From Istiophorus platypterus (lineage: Eukaryota; Chordata; Actinopteri; Istiophoriformes; Istiophoridae): a stretch of 64,000 nucleotides of DNA. Of the stretch, positions 24,160 to 37,400 are shown piece by piece. A program made the translations under genes and the position numbers. The DNA lies in NCBI GenBank assembly GCA_016859345.1, contig CM029118.1, positions 29,011,501 through 29,075,500 of the forward strand, read 5' to 3'. Each line of letters begins with the position of its first letter. Positions within the stretch are counted from its first letter, which is position 1. Under the pieces are notes generated by a model. The model worked only from the letters and a program-made list of their open reading frames with translations. It did no database searches and was not told where the DNA came from.

Positions 24160-25702
24160 CCTCTTACATCTCTGAACAGCATTGTGTCCCATAATGGATC
24201 CAATACCCATAAAGGACCTTATATTGTCTGTTTGCATTCATCTTGTAATTTACTGCCCTCATGTGGCTGCAACATGCCATTGTCTCTGGAAGTTAGGTGG
24301 ACTACCAGACATTTCATCTTTCATTTGTCCTTTTAGTGAGCGTGGCTGTATCCTGTTAGCAAAGACTGGCACTTATCACACACAAGGGGGAGCGGAATTT
24401 TTTTGACATTTGTGCCTGCCCATTGAAAATAATCCTGGGATCTCTGATGGGTGACTGGCTATAGCTAGCTAAATACATAGCTAGCTAAATTCAAGTGTGC
24501 CTGTCAAGCTGCCTTTAACTCAGCTTCTGATGTTCTGAGATCAGTTGTGATATTGCACACATTATTATGCACAAGCAGATACAAGGGTAACCTATACTTG
24601 CACATTAGATTGAATTACTGTAATAGTCTTTTCCTCCTAAGTTTAAAGAGGTAGGAGTGACAAGTAAGTGATAAATCAAATTGTGATTTATCATCTCTAA
24701 TTGGTATGGGTTGTCTTACTAATCACCTAGGTCAACATGTGTGACATCTTTTCCTTTTTGTTAATCAAGGTGTTGGGTTGTCAGTGCAGCGTACTGTTAT
24801 ACAAGTAGCGTAGCTCCTTTGAGGGGTAGCCAGTGTGTAGGTTGTGTGAGTAGTGAGTGGGTTAGAGAGAGAGAGTGGGTCTGTGAAGCTGGAGAATCAG
24901 CAGTGAGTTAGAAGTTAGCTGTATAGCTGTGAATGTAGTAGTGTAATGAATGCGCAGTTTAGGCTATTTGTCAATAAATAAATGCTACAACTTTTTCTTG
25001 CGTCTCGCTTGCTAACTGCTGACTAAGGTGAAGTGGGCTTAGCCCTGAAGTCAGCTGACTTTGGCCCTGGAGCAGAGCACACACTCTCCCCTGTACTTCT
25101 CAACTACAGTCCAGACGATGTGCCAGGAAAGGTTAACCATATTGTGGCATGGAAATACAGGATTCTGCGTTGTCACTGGAGTGCGTCAGTGCCAGTTAAT
25201 GTAGATATGTTGAAAATGACCATAGAAAAGATTTTTGTAAAGAACTTTTCTGCTATACTGCACATTTGAAATGTTTACTGTCAGTTCAATATTTCTACAG
25301 CCAGGAAGGAGTGCAGAGGGATGGAGATTCCCAGGAAGAGTGAAACAAGATGCAGGAGAGACTTTCGGCACAGGAAAGACAGGCAGCACAAAATCATGAG
25401 ACGGGACAGGCCCTGAATTCAATAGAGATTTGCTAGTACCTCTATTTATACATTTAATTAAATAACTTTGAGGTCTTCACTAGATATATCAAAGGTCTGA
25501 TGTAAATTCACACCCTCAATTTCATACCCTTTATTACTTAGACAGAGCTTCACCACTGCTTTTTTTTACACGTGTTTGATTTCTTTTACAAATTTTTTTG
25601 GGGAATTCCCTTTATTTCTTTGTGGATGAGATGCCTTTAATTTTAAGATGAAGGATGTTCTCAGTCAGAGTATGTGTGTGTCTGCATGTATGTATAAATG
25701 TC

Positions 25703-25756
<54 letters not shown>

Positions 25757-26151
25757 TGGATGACTGGTTGACACACATGCATCATCTTTTTTATGCAGAT
25801 TTATAGATCTGAATATATCTTGGAGACATTTTCTTTCAGTCTGTTCTCAGCAGCTGTACCTCAGAGCTGTAGCAGCCATAATGAAAAACAAAACCAAAAA
25901 GGCATCATTGCACAAAAGATGGTGGAAAAAGGAAAGAAAAAAAAGAAATACACACAGGCAGGCAGGAGGAGACAGAAAAGAACTATATCATGTATATTAT
26001 GCTCTGGCCAGTGAATTTAAGTGTGTCCGTTTGTGTTTGAACAGAGCAGGCGTTATCATAATCGCATCCTACAAACCTGACAGGACCTTAAAGTGATCCT
26101 GTCATTTTATTTACACTCAGACCACTGTTTGAGTTACTCCAAAACACACAC

Positions 26152-26190
<39 letters not shown>

Positions 26191-27490
26191 AATGTTCTCC
26201 ATTGCTTACTTCCCTTGTGAGCCAAGTCAAGTAGGTCGGATGACATCTTTTGATCAGAGCTGTCCAAAGAGATCAGAGCAGACTGGCAGGTAATAGATAC
26301 CCAGTAACTAACCAGACTGCACTGCAAAGAGTGTGTGGTTGTGTGTATTTCTGAGAGTGTGCATGTGTGTTTGTGTATTGAAACACAGAATATAGACATG
26401 TATACTCTACCAATTGCTGTGTTTTCCTTTGCAGTGTCTTAACTTATTTTTTTTAGTTCCTGTATTTTATATCCTGGTGTTTTCTTATGTGTATATTGTG
26501 TGCCCACTTGTATGTGCACCCTTGCTGTCTTGGCATGTCAGAGCTTTTCTTTTGGAGGCAAAGATCATGGAACTGAAGGAAAAGTTCCTGAAAAACAAAG
26601 GATCAACTTAGTTAAAGTGAACGACAGATTGTGTACAAGTGTGTGCGAGGCAGACTGGGGATGACAGAGGTAGAAGGAGAGAGAGATCAAGAGAAAGAGG
26701 AAGGTAAGGGGCAGAAAATGGTGGTAAGAGGGAGGAATAGCACTGGGTGAGCAGGAGATAGGGGTGGACGGAGTTCAGAGAGGAGAAACAAACGGGAGAT
26801 GGTGTAAATGATTGATCTTGCTCTCTGCATACCCTGCTGTTCTCTTTCTGCCACGCACACACACAAACACACACACATGTGTTGTCAGTAGCACTGAGCC
26901 TCTGCTTGACCTCTCTCACTGTAGAGCTGCTAGTTATGTATGGAGAAGAGCTGTTAAGGAATAAGTGATATTGAATTAAAAAAGAAAACAACATTCCATC
27001 AAATTTAACATTTTATGTTATAGGTTATGAGAAAGTTCGATGGGAAATCAATTAAAAGGTGGACAGAAAACAAAAGATTAATAAGGGTGCCTTTAAGGGG
27101 AACTATTATGATTAAATCATGACAATATTGGACAAATTTAAGATGAAACATAAGAAAGACAATGCAGTATTTAGTATAACTCATGTGAAAGAATTTTTAA
27201 TTTCATGGTCAGAATTACTAATATATAATACATAATATGGATATTAATCAATCTGACATCTGTCATCTCTAATCTCTGATATATCTGAAGGTGCCTCTTC
27301 AGGGACCAGAAATAGTCAACATTTCTGAGATATCCAAGCAGCTTAAAAACCTGATATATACATATATACCACAAATTATTGAGCACCACAAACAACCCCA
27401 GATTTTTGCATCTTATGGCCTATTTGAGGGACAGATGGGCCTATGTATGGGCCTATTGATTAGGAAAATGGGTGGTAATAGTGGGAGTAA
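24160..27490. other. Intron segment with microsatellites and unidentified DNA
   Basis: Contains GT (25712-25752) and CA (26144-26190) microsatellites, a purine-rich patch (26660-26780) and an LTR-like segment discussed among findings (about 24765-25027). No exon recognised. Confidence 0.5.
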
Positions 27491-27491
27491 A

Positions 27492-27496
<5 letters not shown>

Positions 27497-27556
<60 letters not shown>

Positions 27557-27585
27557 TATATGTATATATATCTATATATATATTT
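27497..27585. repeat. Compound (TA)n-(GA)n-(TA)n microsatellite
   Basis: TA run to about 27530, GA run to about 27556, then TA-rich. Confidence 0.95.
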
Positions 27586-28064
27586 GTGTGTATGCATCAT
27601 AGCCATAAGCCACTAACAAATATTAAATATTATCTTGTACAGTGCTTCTTGTACCGTGCATTTATTGACAGTCACTTGACTGTGGTTATGGTTAGGGTAT
27701 AAGTCAATGTGATATCTTCTGAAGTGATGAAAACACGACTGTGTATGTATGTGTGTTTGTGTTTCTGAGGGTGTAAAATATTCACCTCTCATGTGTTTTT
27801 AGGATGCCAAGAGTCAGACTTAGCTAGAAACACTCGCTTGATAATTAGTTGGGACACAATTATAACACTTTTGTTGCCATTTTTTATAAACAACTTAATG
27901 GTTCTGCTGTTTCACTACACAACCAACACATACACATGTAATTCCCACAGCAAATACTCAGCATATGGGTATTAAGTTAACATTGTCTAACATACAACGT
28001 AATTTGAGATGGTGCTGCATTTGATTTGTACAAAAATACGATCTATTTTGCTAAATGAATACTC

Positions 28065-28210
28065 CTTATGTGTCAGTGAGTGTGTGAGTAGCTCTCTAGC
28101 CCAGGCACAATCTCACATATTGGCACTGGAAAAGCAGCATGTAAATAAACTGTCAGCAGCGCCCCAGCTGAGTGACATGGGGAGATGATTAGCTAGGCTA
28201 ACACTGTTCA
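28065..28210. promoter_or_regulatory. Weak candidate conserved element
   Basis: Complex stretch with ATGTAAATAAACTGTCAGCAG (forkhead-like next to MEIS-like), CCCAGCTGAGTGACA and GATTAGCTAGG. Confidence 0.28.
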
Positions 28211-28551
28211 CACACACAGACACACAAACTTTTACATTTATATACATAAATGTGATACAACAGGATCTGTGTTTCTGAATAATTGCAGTATTTCAGTGTC
28301 TTGTGATGCTGCTGCAGCCAGAGACAGACACACTAACTGTTGCCACTCCAAATCTAATCTCCCCTCTCTCATCCTCTCTCTCTCTCTCACTAACTCCACT
28401 GCCACTATGTGCTGTATATGCTAATATTATCTCAGCTTTTTTGAAAACCATTTAGCATATTTCGGACTATCATGCTGTTCATTACCACTTATCAGTATGG
28501 AGCTAGTTCTGCGTATATATAATTTATATACAGCATTTACAGATACAGGCC

Positions 28552-28561
<10 letters not shown>

Positions 28562-28597
<36 letters not shown>
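28562..28597. repeat. (TA)n microsatellite
   Basis: Perfect TA run after an A9 tract. Confidence 0.95.
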
Positions 28598-28599
<2 letters not shown>

Positions 28600-29084
28600 A
28601 CATTTTTAGAAGGATACCTCAAACAAAAAACAAAAGTACTAACAGCTATTAATCTTGTAAGATTTGTACAATATTGTGAACACAAACACTGAAGTGAATT
28701 ACACGAACAAAGTAGAAATCTTGACAGTGTATTATAAGTAGAAGTAGAAATATAAAGTAGAAGAACTGTAATGCTACTATTTCCACAGACACACTGTAGT
28801 TTCCTACAGGACTAACATGGGGATTTTTTAAGTATAGTATAGTAAGTATAATAAACTAGTAGTAATTGGTGTATCATATTCCTGTGATACTGTAATCATG
28901 TTACAAATCTGGGAAGTCACGTAGACGATTGAACAGCTCAGTTGTTTAAGTGTCTGAGTCAATCAAACAACTCTTGGGATCAACGGCATCTCCCACCGAT
29001 CCCACGGCACTCAGTGCAGACAGGCATGCCCCTTCTACTGCTCTTTCTGCACACACACACACACAGAAACCATCCAACCAATTT

Positions 29085-29175
29085 GTCTGTGCATGTCAAA
29101 TCACAATAATTAAGCATTATCGATCCCTGATTCAATTAACTTCATTAACGTGGGTTACACTGGTGATAGGGGAGG
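29085..29175. promoter_or_regulatory. Weak candidate conserved element
   Basis: Short stretch with CAATAATTAAGCATTATCGAT and TTCAATTAACTTCATTAACG homeodomain-like motifs. Confidence 0.28.
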
Positions 29176-29664
29176 GATGGAAATCAGGATGGGAGGGAGG
29201 TGAGGGTGGAGATTATAGGATCTCATTAAGTGGGAAATGGCAGGGGGGTGGATGCATGTCACACACAAATATGTATAAACACACTCTCATATGATAGATG
29301 TGGGAAAGTTTGGATAGTTTGCTTTCATCTCAGGCCAACAGACCCGTCTTCAGCTTTGTCGCAAAAAAGTGCTGTCCTATGTGAGACTTATGTGGACAAT
29401 CTTGCTCTCTCCGTCTCTCACGCACATCTCTCACACACCCACCCACACACTGATACACACACTGAAACTGAGGGGTCTAAGCAGAAGTGTAAACAAAAAG
29501 CTTTGACATGCCTGTGTGTGTGATAGGACTGCTGAATGGTTACATAAGCATGATAAAGTATTTCCTATCATCATAACATCTGCAGAGTGCATAAGCATTT
29601 CCTTTCTTTATGCAGAGACAGGAATAGAGACATAGTTCAGAATCAGTGCGTTTTAATCTTTCTA

Positions 29665-29697
29665 GAAATTTTGGTTTAATGGTCAAACCAAAATTTC
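29665..29697. other. Perfect 13-bp-stem hairpin
   Basis: GAAATTTTGGTTT (29665-29677) is the exact reverse complement of 29685-29697, with a 7-base loop AATGGTC. Confidence 0.85.
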
Positions 29698-29699
29698 CA

Positions 29700-32600
29700 T
29701 TTACTTCCACTAGCTATTATGACACAAATTTGTAATTTTGCTCAAATTTCGAGAATAATTTCCCAGCTCTTCTGCCTCTCCCAGAAACCACTGTGGTGTT
29801 TTTTTGCTTTCCTAGCTTTCAAAATCGGCAGTCTCTCCGAGCCCGTTTTCTTGAAAATGAGATCAAACCACCTCTTACCCCCTGCTGACAATTCATCTGG
29901 TACTCTCTCTACCTCCCTCCCTCTCTACTAATTAAAAGAGCACCTGCATACCTGGTGTGTTGGCCCTGGCGTCTTCTACTCCACTGGTCCTGTGTGCATG
30001 TGTGTGTGCATGTGTGCAGATGTGTTCCTCCGTATTTATTGCAGTATCCTTGGTCATAGTGTTGTGAGCCTTGCAGCCTGTACCTAAGCCAGTGGCTATT
30101 GGAATCAGCTCTGCACATGCAGAGTTTGTGTGTGTGTGTGTGTGTGAGACTGTGTGTGGCCCCAGTCTTGACTTCCATCCAAGCCCACCCTCCCTCATCT
30201 TCCTCCTTTTCCTACTCCTCTTCTCCCCTCAGTCTCTTCTCCTACCACATAATAAATGTGGTGTCTCTTTTCCCTTTCTTCCCTTTGATTTTCACTATAT
30301 TGTACATTTTGTTGCAGCTTTATTTGACTGCACTACGTACAACAAATAATACAGTAATGGATAAGGTGTGCAAGGACCCTTTTCCCATCGTGCCCCCCTA
30401 ACACACAGTGAAACCATTTTGTGCCAATTTTTGGCTAAAAAAATGGGACAATGAACAGCCATACTCTTAAACTCAACAAGAATATTACAGTTAGCCTCTA
30501 TCAAGTCAAAACCAATAAGTCTGCTGGTAACTAATCTCTACATCAGTAATTCCCAACAAGGAGAACTTAAACTCCATGGGGTACCTATGCAGTTACCAAG
30601 GGATATGAGGAAAGATCAAGGTACCTCAGCTAATGTGATAAAAATTTGAAATTCTGATTCGTCGCAACTAATAAATTAAAAAAAAACATATTTGTGTTTA
30701 GGAAGACACCAAACAGAAAAAAAAAAAAAATCAATAAACTACCAGCTATGACAGACTGACAAACCCTTTACATGCTTTACATTCACCATATGGTGTGATG
30801 GAGATTTAGTGAAAACTACTAGCTAGGAGAGAGGTCAAATAAATAGCTAAAAGCAATGGATAAATTGTTGAAAAATCCATCTTCTGCTGCTATGAATGTA
30901 AACTTGACTGAACCTACTATCAATTGCTGTGAGTTGTTTAAAGAACAAGTGTGTAATATTCATGTTATTATACACTTTTCAACTTCCAGCAAACTTCTGG
31001 TGGATGGCAACATGCTGAAAGAAGCTAGGTTCAAATGAACTTACACAAGCCATAAAAATAAATAAATTAATTAATTAAAAATAGATACTATGGTCAGGTA
31101 GTAATTTAATTATACTAGATATTTAGAGCATTGGAAACTGCAAACTATAGTCTGCATTTATAACGATATCACAAAACAATATATGCAGCTGTGTTTGAAC
31201 CTAAACTGTTATATATTTAATGAAGGTCACTTTATCAATTTAATGTAATACCTTCCTATTAAATGTCAAAATGTTTCCATATTTTAAAATCCTCAAAAAC
31301 AAACCCAGAAATCAGCTCTGCACTCATGCACCATGTAGGTGGCTATAGCCTGTTTCAATCAGCACACACTGGTCTTGCTGCCAAACATCGTTTTCTCCCT
31401 GATGCTATGCATGCATCTCTATAGATATCACATACTTGCAGGTACACAAATCAGCGCACACACGATTACACACTGTGTTCTTATCACACAAAGGCAGCTA
31501 ATTTGAAGCAGAGTGTGTGTATGTGTTGCGTTTTAAAGGAGATTTCACATTGATGTTTGGCCTTGATGAGAGAACCAGGCTGCTGTGTTCGGCTGTTTCC
31601 TCAGCCAGAGCATTGTTCTCTTAAACAGCTGTCGTTTTGGCTGATTCAGAACAGATGGCACGTACATGTGGGTCCGCTTGGCTGCACGTATGTGCAGGCG
31701 GGTGGATGTGTCTTCGAGACAGAGTGGGGGAGAGACAGAGAGGGAGAGGGGAGATGGTGTGTGTATGTATGTGCGTGTGTGGATTTTTTTTTTAATCCAT
31801 AAATGTTAAAACATACAGCTGAAATGGATCATCAAGGTTTTGAGATTGTTGGACTTAAATTAAGTAAAAGAAACAACAGTAACTCATGCAGTGGGAATAG
31901 GGTTCAAGTGACAATTTATTAACTGCACATAACAGCTTTTAATACAAGATAACGTGTTTGAAGTGTTTCAAATGGATGCTTTTTATAAGACTGAATGCTG
32001 GAGCAGACTGCATGTTCAACAGAGAAGCTCCTGAGATTGCCTGAAGGCAAAGAGTTGTTATACTACAGCAGTTACAGTACAACTGGTGTGTGTGTGTGTG
32101 TGCGTGTGTTTCTGTGTGTGTGCGCGTGTGCGTGTTTATGTGACGTGTGGTTGTGATGGGCTCTGGGATATCTGTGTCTCTGTGCATCTGTTTATCCAAC
32201 GGCAGTGTCGTATAATCGCCGATGGCAACCAGTGGCTTGACAATGACAGAGACTCCTCTCTGTGCACACACCAACCACATGCACTGTTCAGTAATAGATG
32301 GGAGTTTGCAGTAGCTGTAGTGTGTTGGTATCCTATGTTTTCCTGAGTTTTCAAGCCCTTATTTTCACATAACTGTAGGCAAAATTTGGTGGTATGTTTT
32401 CAAACTAGTTACCTTATATATTTTTTGGCTGAACCGCAGCAGCGGGGCCAGCCCGATACGTGTGAATTTCAGTGACTGAGTGAGTGAGAGACTGAGTAAT
32501 AAAGTTACACCTTGGGTCAGCCGGCCTGAGTGCTGGAATTTCCACATTGGCCGTTGGTCTTTCAAAATGAATTGACACAAACAGTTTCTATTGCGGTGCC

Positions 32601-33710
32601 TGGGGGGAGAGGTGTTTACATGCAACGTTGCGAACTTAGAGACTGTCACTTGATTTAACAACTTTTCACACCTTTATTGAGTTTTCTCCACAAAAACAGT
32701 TAGTGACAAATCTAGCAGGTTCTTTGTCAAACATTAGCTACTAGCCTTGTCCCACAAGCACGAGGTCGGGCTTTCGCTCTGCACACATACATCTCTATGC
32801 TTCTCTTTCAAATGGCCACATGGCAGCTGACACAGACACGAATGAGTTTCTAACTTTCTCTCTGAGTGATCATTTAACAGGTAAATATAGCTGAAGTCAC
32901 AGCACAGCTGTTGTCTTTAACCTATGTATTTGGTGACTTTGTCAGACAACTTTGAGGTTATAAAATCAAGGTTTTAGCAGGTTAGAGAAGCTGCTTGGAT
33001 ATGGCTTGGCTGTGACTGCTGGTTAACATGTCGTCTTAATGGACTGAATTTCAGTCACAATTTCATACTTGTTCCTTACTTGTCCATACTTGTTTGACCA
33101 GAAATAGAAAAAACGAAATGTATAGGGAATTTGGTTGTATCCAAATACTGTATATGTAAGTACGTAGAGTAGAAGAGAAGATAAAAGATAAAGATTTTTT
33201 TTATCACAAATATAACAGAATTTGATTTTTTTTTCCATTAATTTAACCTTGTGTCTTTGAAAGTGGTAGATTGTGACTGAATACGTTCTTCTGTGCCACA
33301 CCCACTCCAATGACTGGATGAGTCTGTGTTTACATACGGGGTTTGATGATTAAAGCATAAGGCCACTGATGTTCACACCTACACTCATTTTCTTTACCAG
33401 CATAGTTACTAAAAAACAGAAGAGGTCTGTGCATGCATCTGTGTGTACTTCAGTTGATATTCATCCTTAATCTCAAAGAGTGAGCATGCAGTATTTCTCA
33501 TCCGATGTTGTTTTATCCTTTTGATAGACTTATTAACAAAAGAAAATATTCATAGATGTACAAATAGGCGAGAGTGTTATTTGTCTTGATACATCTTCTC
33601 ACTGTATGATTTCCATTGTATTATTCTTAAACTAGAAGGATTTGAATATAAATTGAAAGCCTCAAGCCCAGTTCCTGAAGCTAAACTGTAAATAATAACT
33701 CTAAACTTTT
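29700..33710. other. Intron stretch with no recognised gene
   Basis: AT-rich DNA with GT/CA patches (30127-30146, 32085-32135), an A11 tract (30720-30730) and a moderately complex stretch at 32430-32830 that I cannot classify. Short ORFs show no family signature. Confidence 0.5.
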
Positions 33711-33719
33711 TCTAATCTT

Positions 33720-34075
33720 TGGTAATTGAAGCAAATGGGTTTTGCGGGGAGAGATTTGTCGCAGGCAAACGTACATACATTCATTTTTATTTACGAGGAG
33801 GCGAGGGCTGAGCAGTGTAATGAGTGAAAATGCATGCTTAATTTAAATGGCGAGTGTGTCTGTTAGGGAATGCATTAGAGTTTGCAGAAGAAGCGTAAGA
33901 CATATTAATTGACAGACAGGAACCGCTGTCTCCGAGGTTGATTCAAGTAATTTATTACTTCAGAAACGAATGCCACCGCCAGAATCTGCTTCATTAATTT
34001 CAAATTTAGTTTTAATTTCAAGCTGTTGCCCCTTGAGAAGAATAAGGTGGCAAGTTCTATTTGAAGACACATTTT
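33720..34075. promoter_or_regulatory. Candidate enhancer just upstream of tshz3 exon 2 (strong texture)
   Basis: A 350-bp block of complex sequence ending about 420 bp before the acceptor. It contains TTAATTGACAGACAGG (homeodomain plus MEIS-like), the near-palindrome AAGTAAT-TT-ATTACTT (33945-33960), CTTCATTAATTTC and GCTTAATTTAAATGGC. It is the longest repeat-free enhancer-like block in the intron. Confidence 0.52.
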
Positions 34076-34490
34076 CCCCTTTCCCTCCCTCCATTTTTCT
34101 CTTTCCATCCTCCATCTCTCTTTCTTGCTGTCTCTGATTTTCTGCAATACAGAACAAAGACCTAGGGCTGGAGAGAGAATGGGAGGGGGTGGCGACTTGA
34201 TTCCAATTTGAAAACAATGTCAGTGTAAAAGGGGGGAGTTGGAACAGAATTACTTCAACAGTTTATGATAGGAAATACTTTATCTGTGAATGTCACTGGG
34301 TGATTCCTCTGTTTCCTTGAGAAAGTGTGAATGCCAGGATCTAGTGTTTCTATCACTTTCTTGCTTGGTGATGAAACAGGAATACAGAGTAAAGAATTTC
34401 TGTTAATTATGCTGGCGATGTGATCCTAAAAAATCCTGTCTCTCTCACCCTCTCTCTCTCTCTTTTTTTTTTTTATCTCTGCCTGAGCAG

Positions 34491-37400
34491 CATATGTCCC
34501 TGAAGATGAGAAGGAGGCAGCCTTATTGGATGAGGACCTGGATGGAGATGAATCGGCTCAGGAAGGGGAGGAACCTGCTGCCAAGTTCCTATGTCAGGAC
34601 AAGGACTTCCTTCTCAAGGATAGGCCAGGTTCCACTGGCTTCCATGACTCCCCCAATGCTGCTGACTTTTCTGGTCAGGAGCTGGACAGTGAGTCTCACG
34701 TGAGCGAATCCAGTGACAGAATGTCTGATTTTGAGAGCTCTTCACTTAAAAATGAGGATGATGTCCTCCTCTCTAAAGACCCCTCAAATGCCATGTCTCT
34801 GTCTTCCTCCTCTGCCATTATGGCTGCTGTAAATGCCACTGCTACAGTAAGTGGAAATGATGCAATATTAGCCACAACAGGGTCTGTCGCTGACAGCCTA
34901 GAAAAGATGAAGGCCATTTACACCTCCTTCCTAACCAACTCCTACTGGTCTACTCTGAATCTGAACCTGAGCCAGCCCCCTGCAGAGAAACCCCCTCGCA
35001 GTCACAGCAGCAGCAGTAGTAGCAGCAGTAGCAGTAGCTGTGGAAGTGGAGGCTATGACTGGCACCAGACAGCTATGGCTAAAACCCTCCAGCAGGCCTC
35101 ACAGAACCACAACAACAGACTGGGCCTGGTTCAACACCCCACAGTAGCTGTATCCACAGCATCTACAGAACCCAATCTCTTCAGTACTGTCCAGTTGTAC
35201 CGGCAGAGCTCCAAGCTGTATGGTTCTATATTCACTGGTGCCAGCAAATTCCGCTGTAAGGACTGCAGTGCAGCCTACGACACACTAGTGGAGCTCACAG
35301 TGCACATGAATGAGACAGGCCACTACCGTGATGATAACCACGAGACAGATGGCGAGGGTGCTAAACGGTGGTCAAAACCTAGGAAACGCTCCTTGCTAGA
35401 GATGGAGGGAAAGGAGGATGCACAGAAAGTTCTGAAGTGCATGTACTGTGGGCACTCCTTTGAATCCCTTCAAGACCTAAGTGTCCACATGATCAAGACA
35501 AAACACTACCAGAAAGTGCCTCTGAAAGAGCCTGTTACACCAGTGGCAGCTAAGATTATATCCACAGCTCGAAAGAGAGCCCCTATTGACCTAGACATCC
35601 CTAGCTCACCTGACTCCAATGGAGGGACCACACCTAAGTCCACATCCCTCAATGACTCTAATGACATACTCCAGAGGGTTACTAACCCTTACATCACACC
35701 TAACAACCGCTATGGACACCAGAATGGTGCCAGCTATGCATGGCAGTTTGAATCCAGGAAGTCACAGATCCTCAAATGCATGGAGTGTGGCAGCTCTCAT
35801 GACACACTGCAAGAGTTAACCGCTCACATGATGGTGACCGGACACTTTATTAAAGTCACCAACTCTGCTATTAAGAAAGGCAAACCTATTATAGAGTCGT
35901 CAACCTCTGCCCCCACATCCAATTCAATATGTGAAGAAAAGGTCCAGTCTGTTCCCCTGGCTGCCACAACCTTTTCCCCTCCACCCGCCCCAGTGCCTCC
36001 TCCAAACAGCATCTCCCCCACTTCCATGGCTGTGGAGATAAAAAAAGAGGAGAAGGAGGAGGAATGCACTAAAGAGTCCATCATCGACAGTGGTAACAAT
36101 CTCAACAAGGAGAAAAAGACAGGAGTTGAGGAGGAGGCTGAGGAGAAGTTTGATATTTCTTCGAAATACACTTATCTGACTGAGGAGGACCTGGATGAAA
36201 GTCCAAAAGGGGGTCTTGATATCCTCAAATCCTTGGAGAACACAGTAACCTCAGCCATCAACAAAGCCCAGAATGGTGCTCCCAGCTGGGGTGGATATCC
36301 CAGTATCCATGCTGCCTATCAGCTTCCAAACATAATGAAGCTCTCTCTAGGTAATTCTGGGAAGAGCTCTCCCCTTAAATACATGTTCCCTGGTGGGGAG
36401 ATTCTCTCTCCCACTGGTAAGAACCAGCCTTTGGTCTCCCCTCCCTTGCCCAAAAACAACTTCCATGCCATGGAGGAACTGGTCAAGAAAGTGACAGAGA
36501 AAGTGGCCAAAGTAGAGGAGAAAATGAGAGAGCCTGGCGGTGTTGTGAGGGGATCTCCCCTGAGACGTACAACGCCCTCACCCTGCAACAGTGAGGCAGG
36601 GGACTCAGCCCGAGGAGATTCCCCCAAAGAAAACAGAGTAGGAGGCTGTAAAACTCCTGAGAATTCAAGTGGAGTGGAAAATTTAGTAGGAGATAGAAAT
36701 GGAGCAAAACATGGAGATTCAAATGGAGATATTTCCATGAAAGAATCTGAAAATGGAGTTGAGTCTACTACTGTGACATCACCCCTGCCGGCCTCCCTGA
36801 CTGGCAGTACAGCCATCATTACAGACCATCCACCACCAGAACAGCCATTTGTTAACCCTCTCAGTGCACTGCAGTCGGTAATGAACGTCCACCTTGGGAA
36901 GGCTGCTAAACCTGCCTTGCCCTCCCTTGACCCCATGAGCATGCTGTTCAAGATGAGCAACAGTCTGGCAGAAAAAGCAGCTGTGGCTGCTTCCACGCCA
37001 CCAGCACAGACCAAAAAGCCCAGTAATGACCACTTAGACCGCTACTTCTACCAGCAACATCTAAACAATGACCAACCCATCGATCTCACCAAAGGCAAAA
37101 ATGCTGAAAAAAACAGCAGCAGTGGTTCTCTGGGTTCAACAGCTCTCTCCTCTACCGCTTCCACCCCTTCCTCAATTCCTCCTCCCTCCACTGTCACTAT
37201 GACCAAAGCCTCAGCTGCAGTAGCCTCCTTCATGTCCACCTCCCCTTTGAGAGAAAATGCCCTGTCAGACATATCTGACATGCTGAGGAACCTGACAGAA
37301 AGTCAGGCTGTCTCCAAGTCCTCCACACCTACCAGCCAGTCCGAACGCTCTGACATCGAAGGTGTCACACAGGAGGAAACAGAAGATGTTTCACCAGCCC

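Noticed and set aside
29665..29697. MicroRNA precursor
   Set aside because: A 13-bp stem with a 7-base loop is too short, and flanks do not extend the pairing.
35824..36171. 115-residue minus-strand ORF opposite exon 2
   Set aside because: Antisense shadow of the tshz3 coding frame.
36319..37014. 231-residue minus-strand ORF opposite tshz3 exon 2
   Set aside because: It is antisense to the strongly conserved Tshz3 frame and has no domain of its own.
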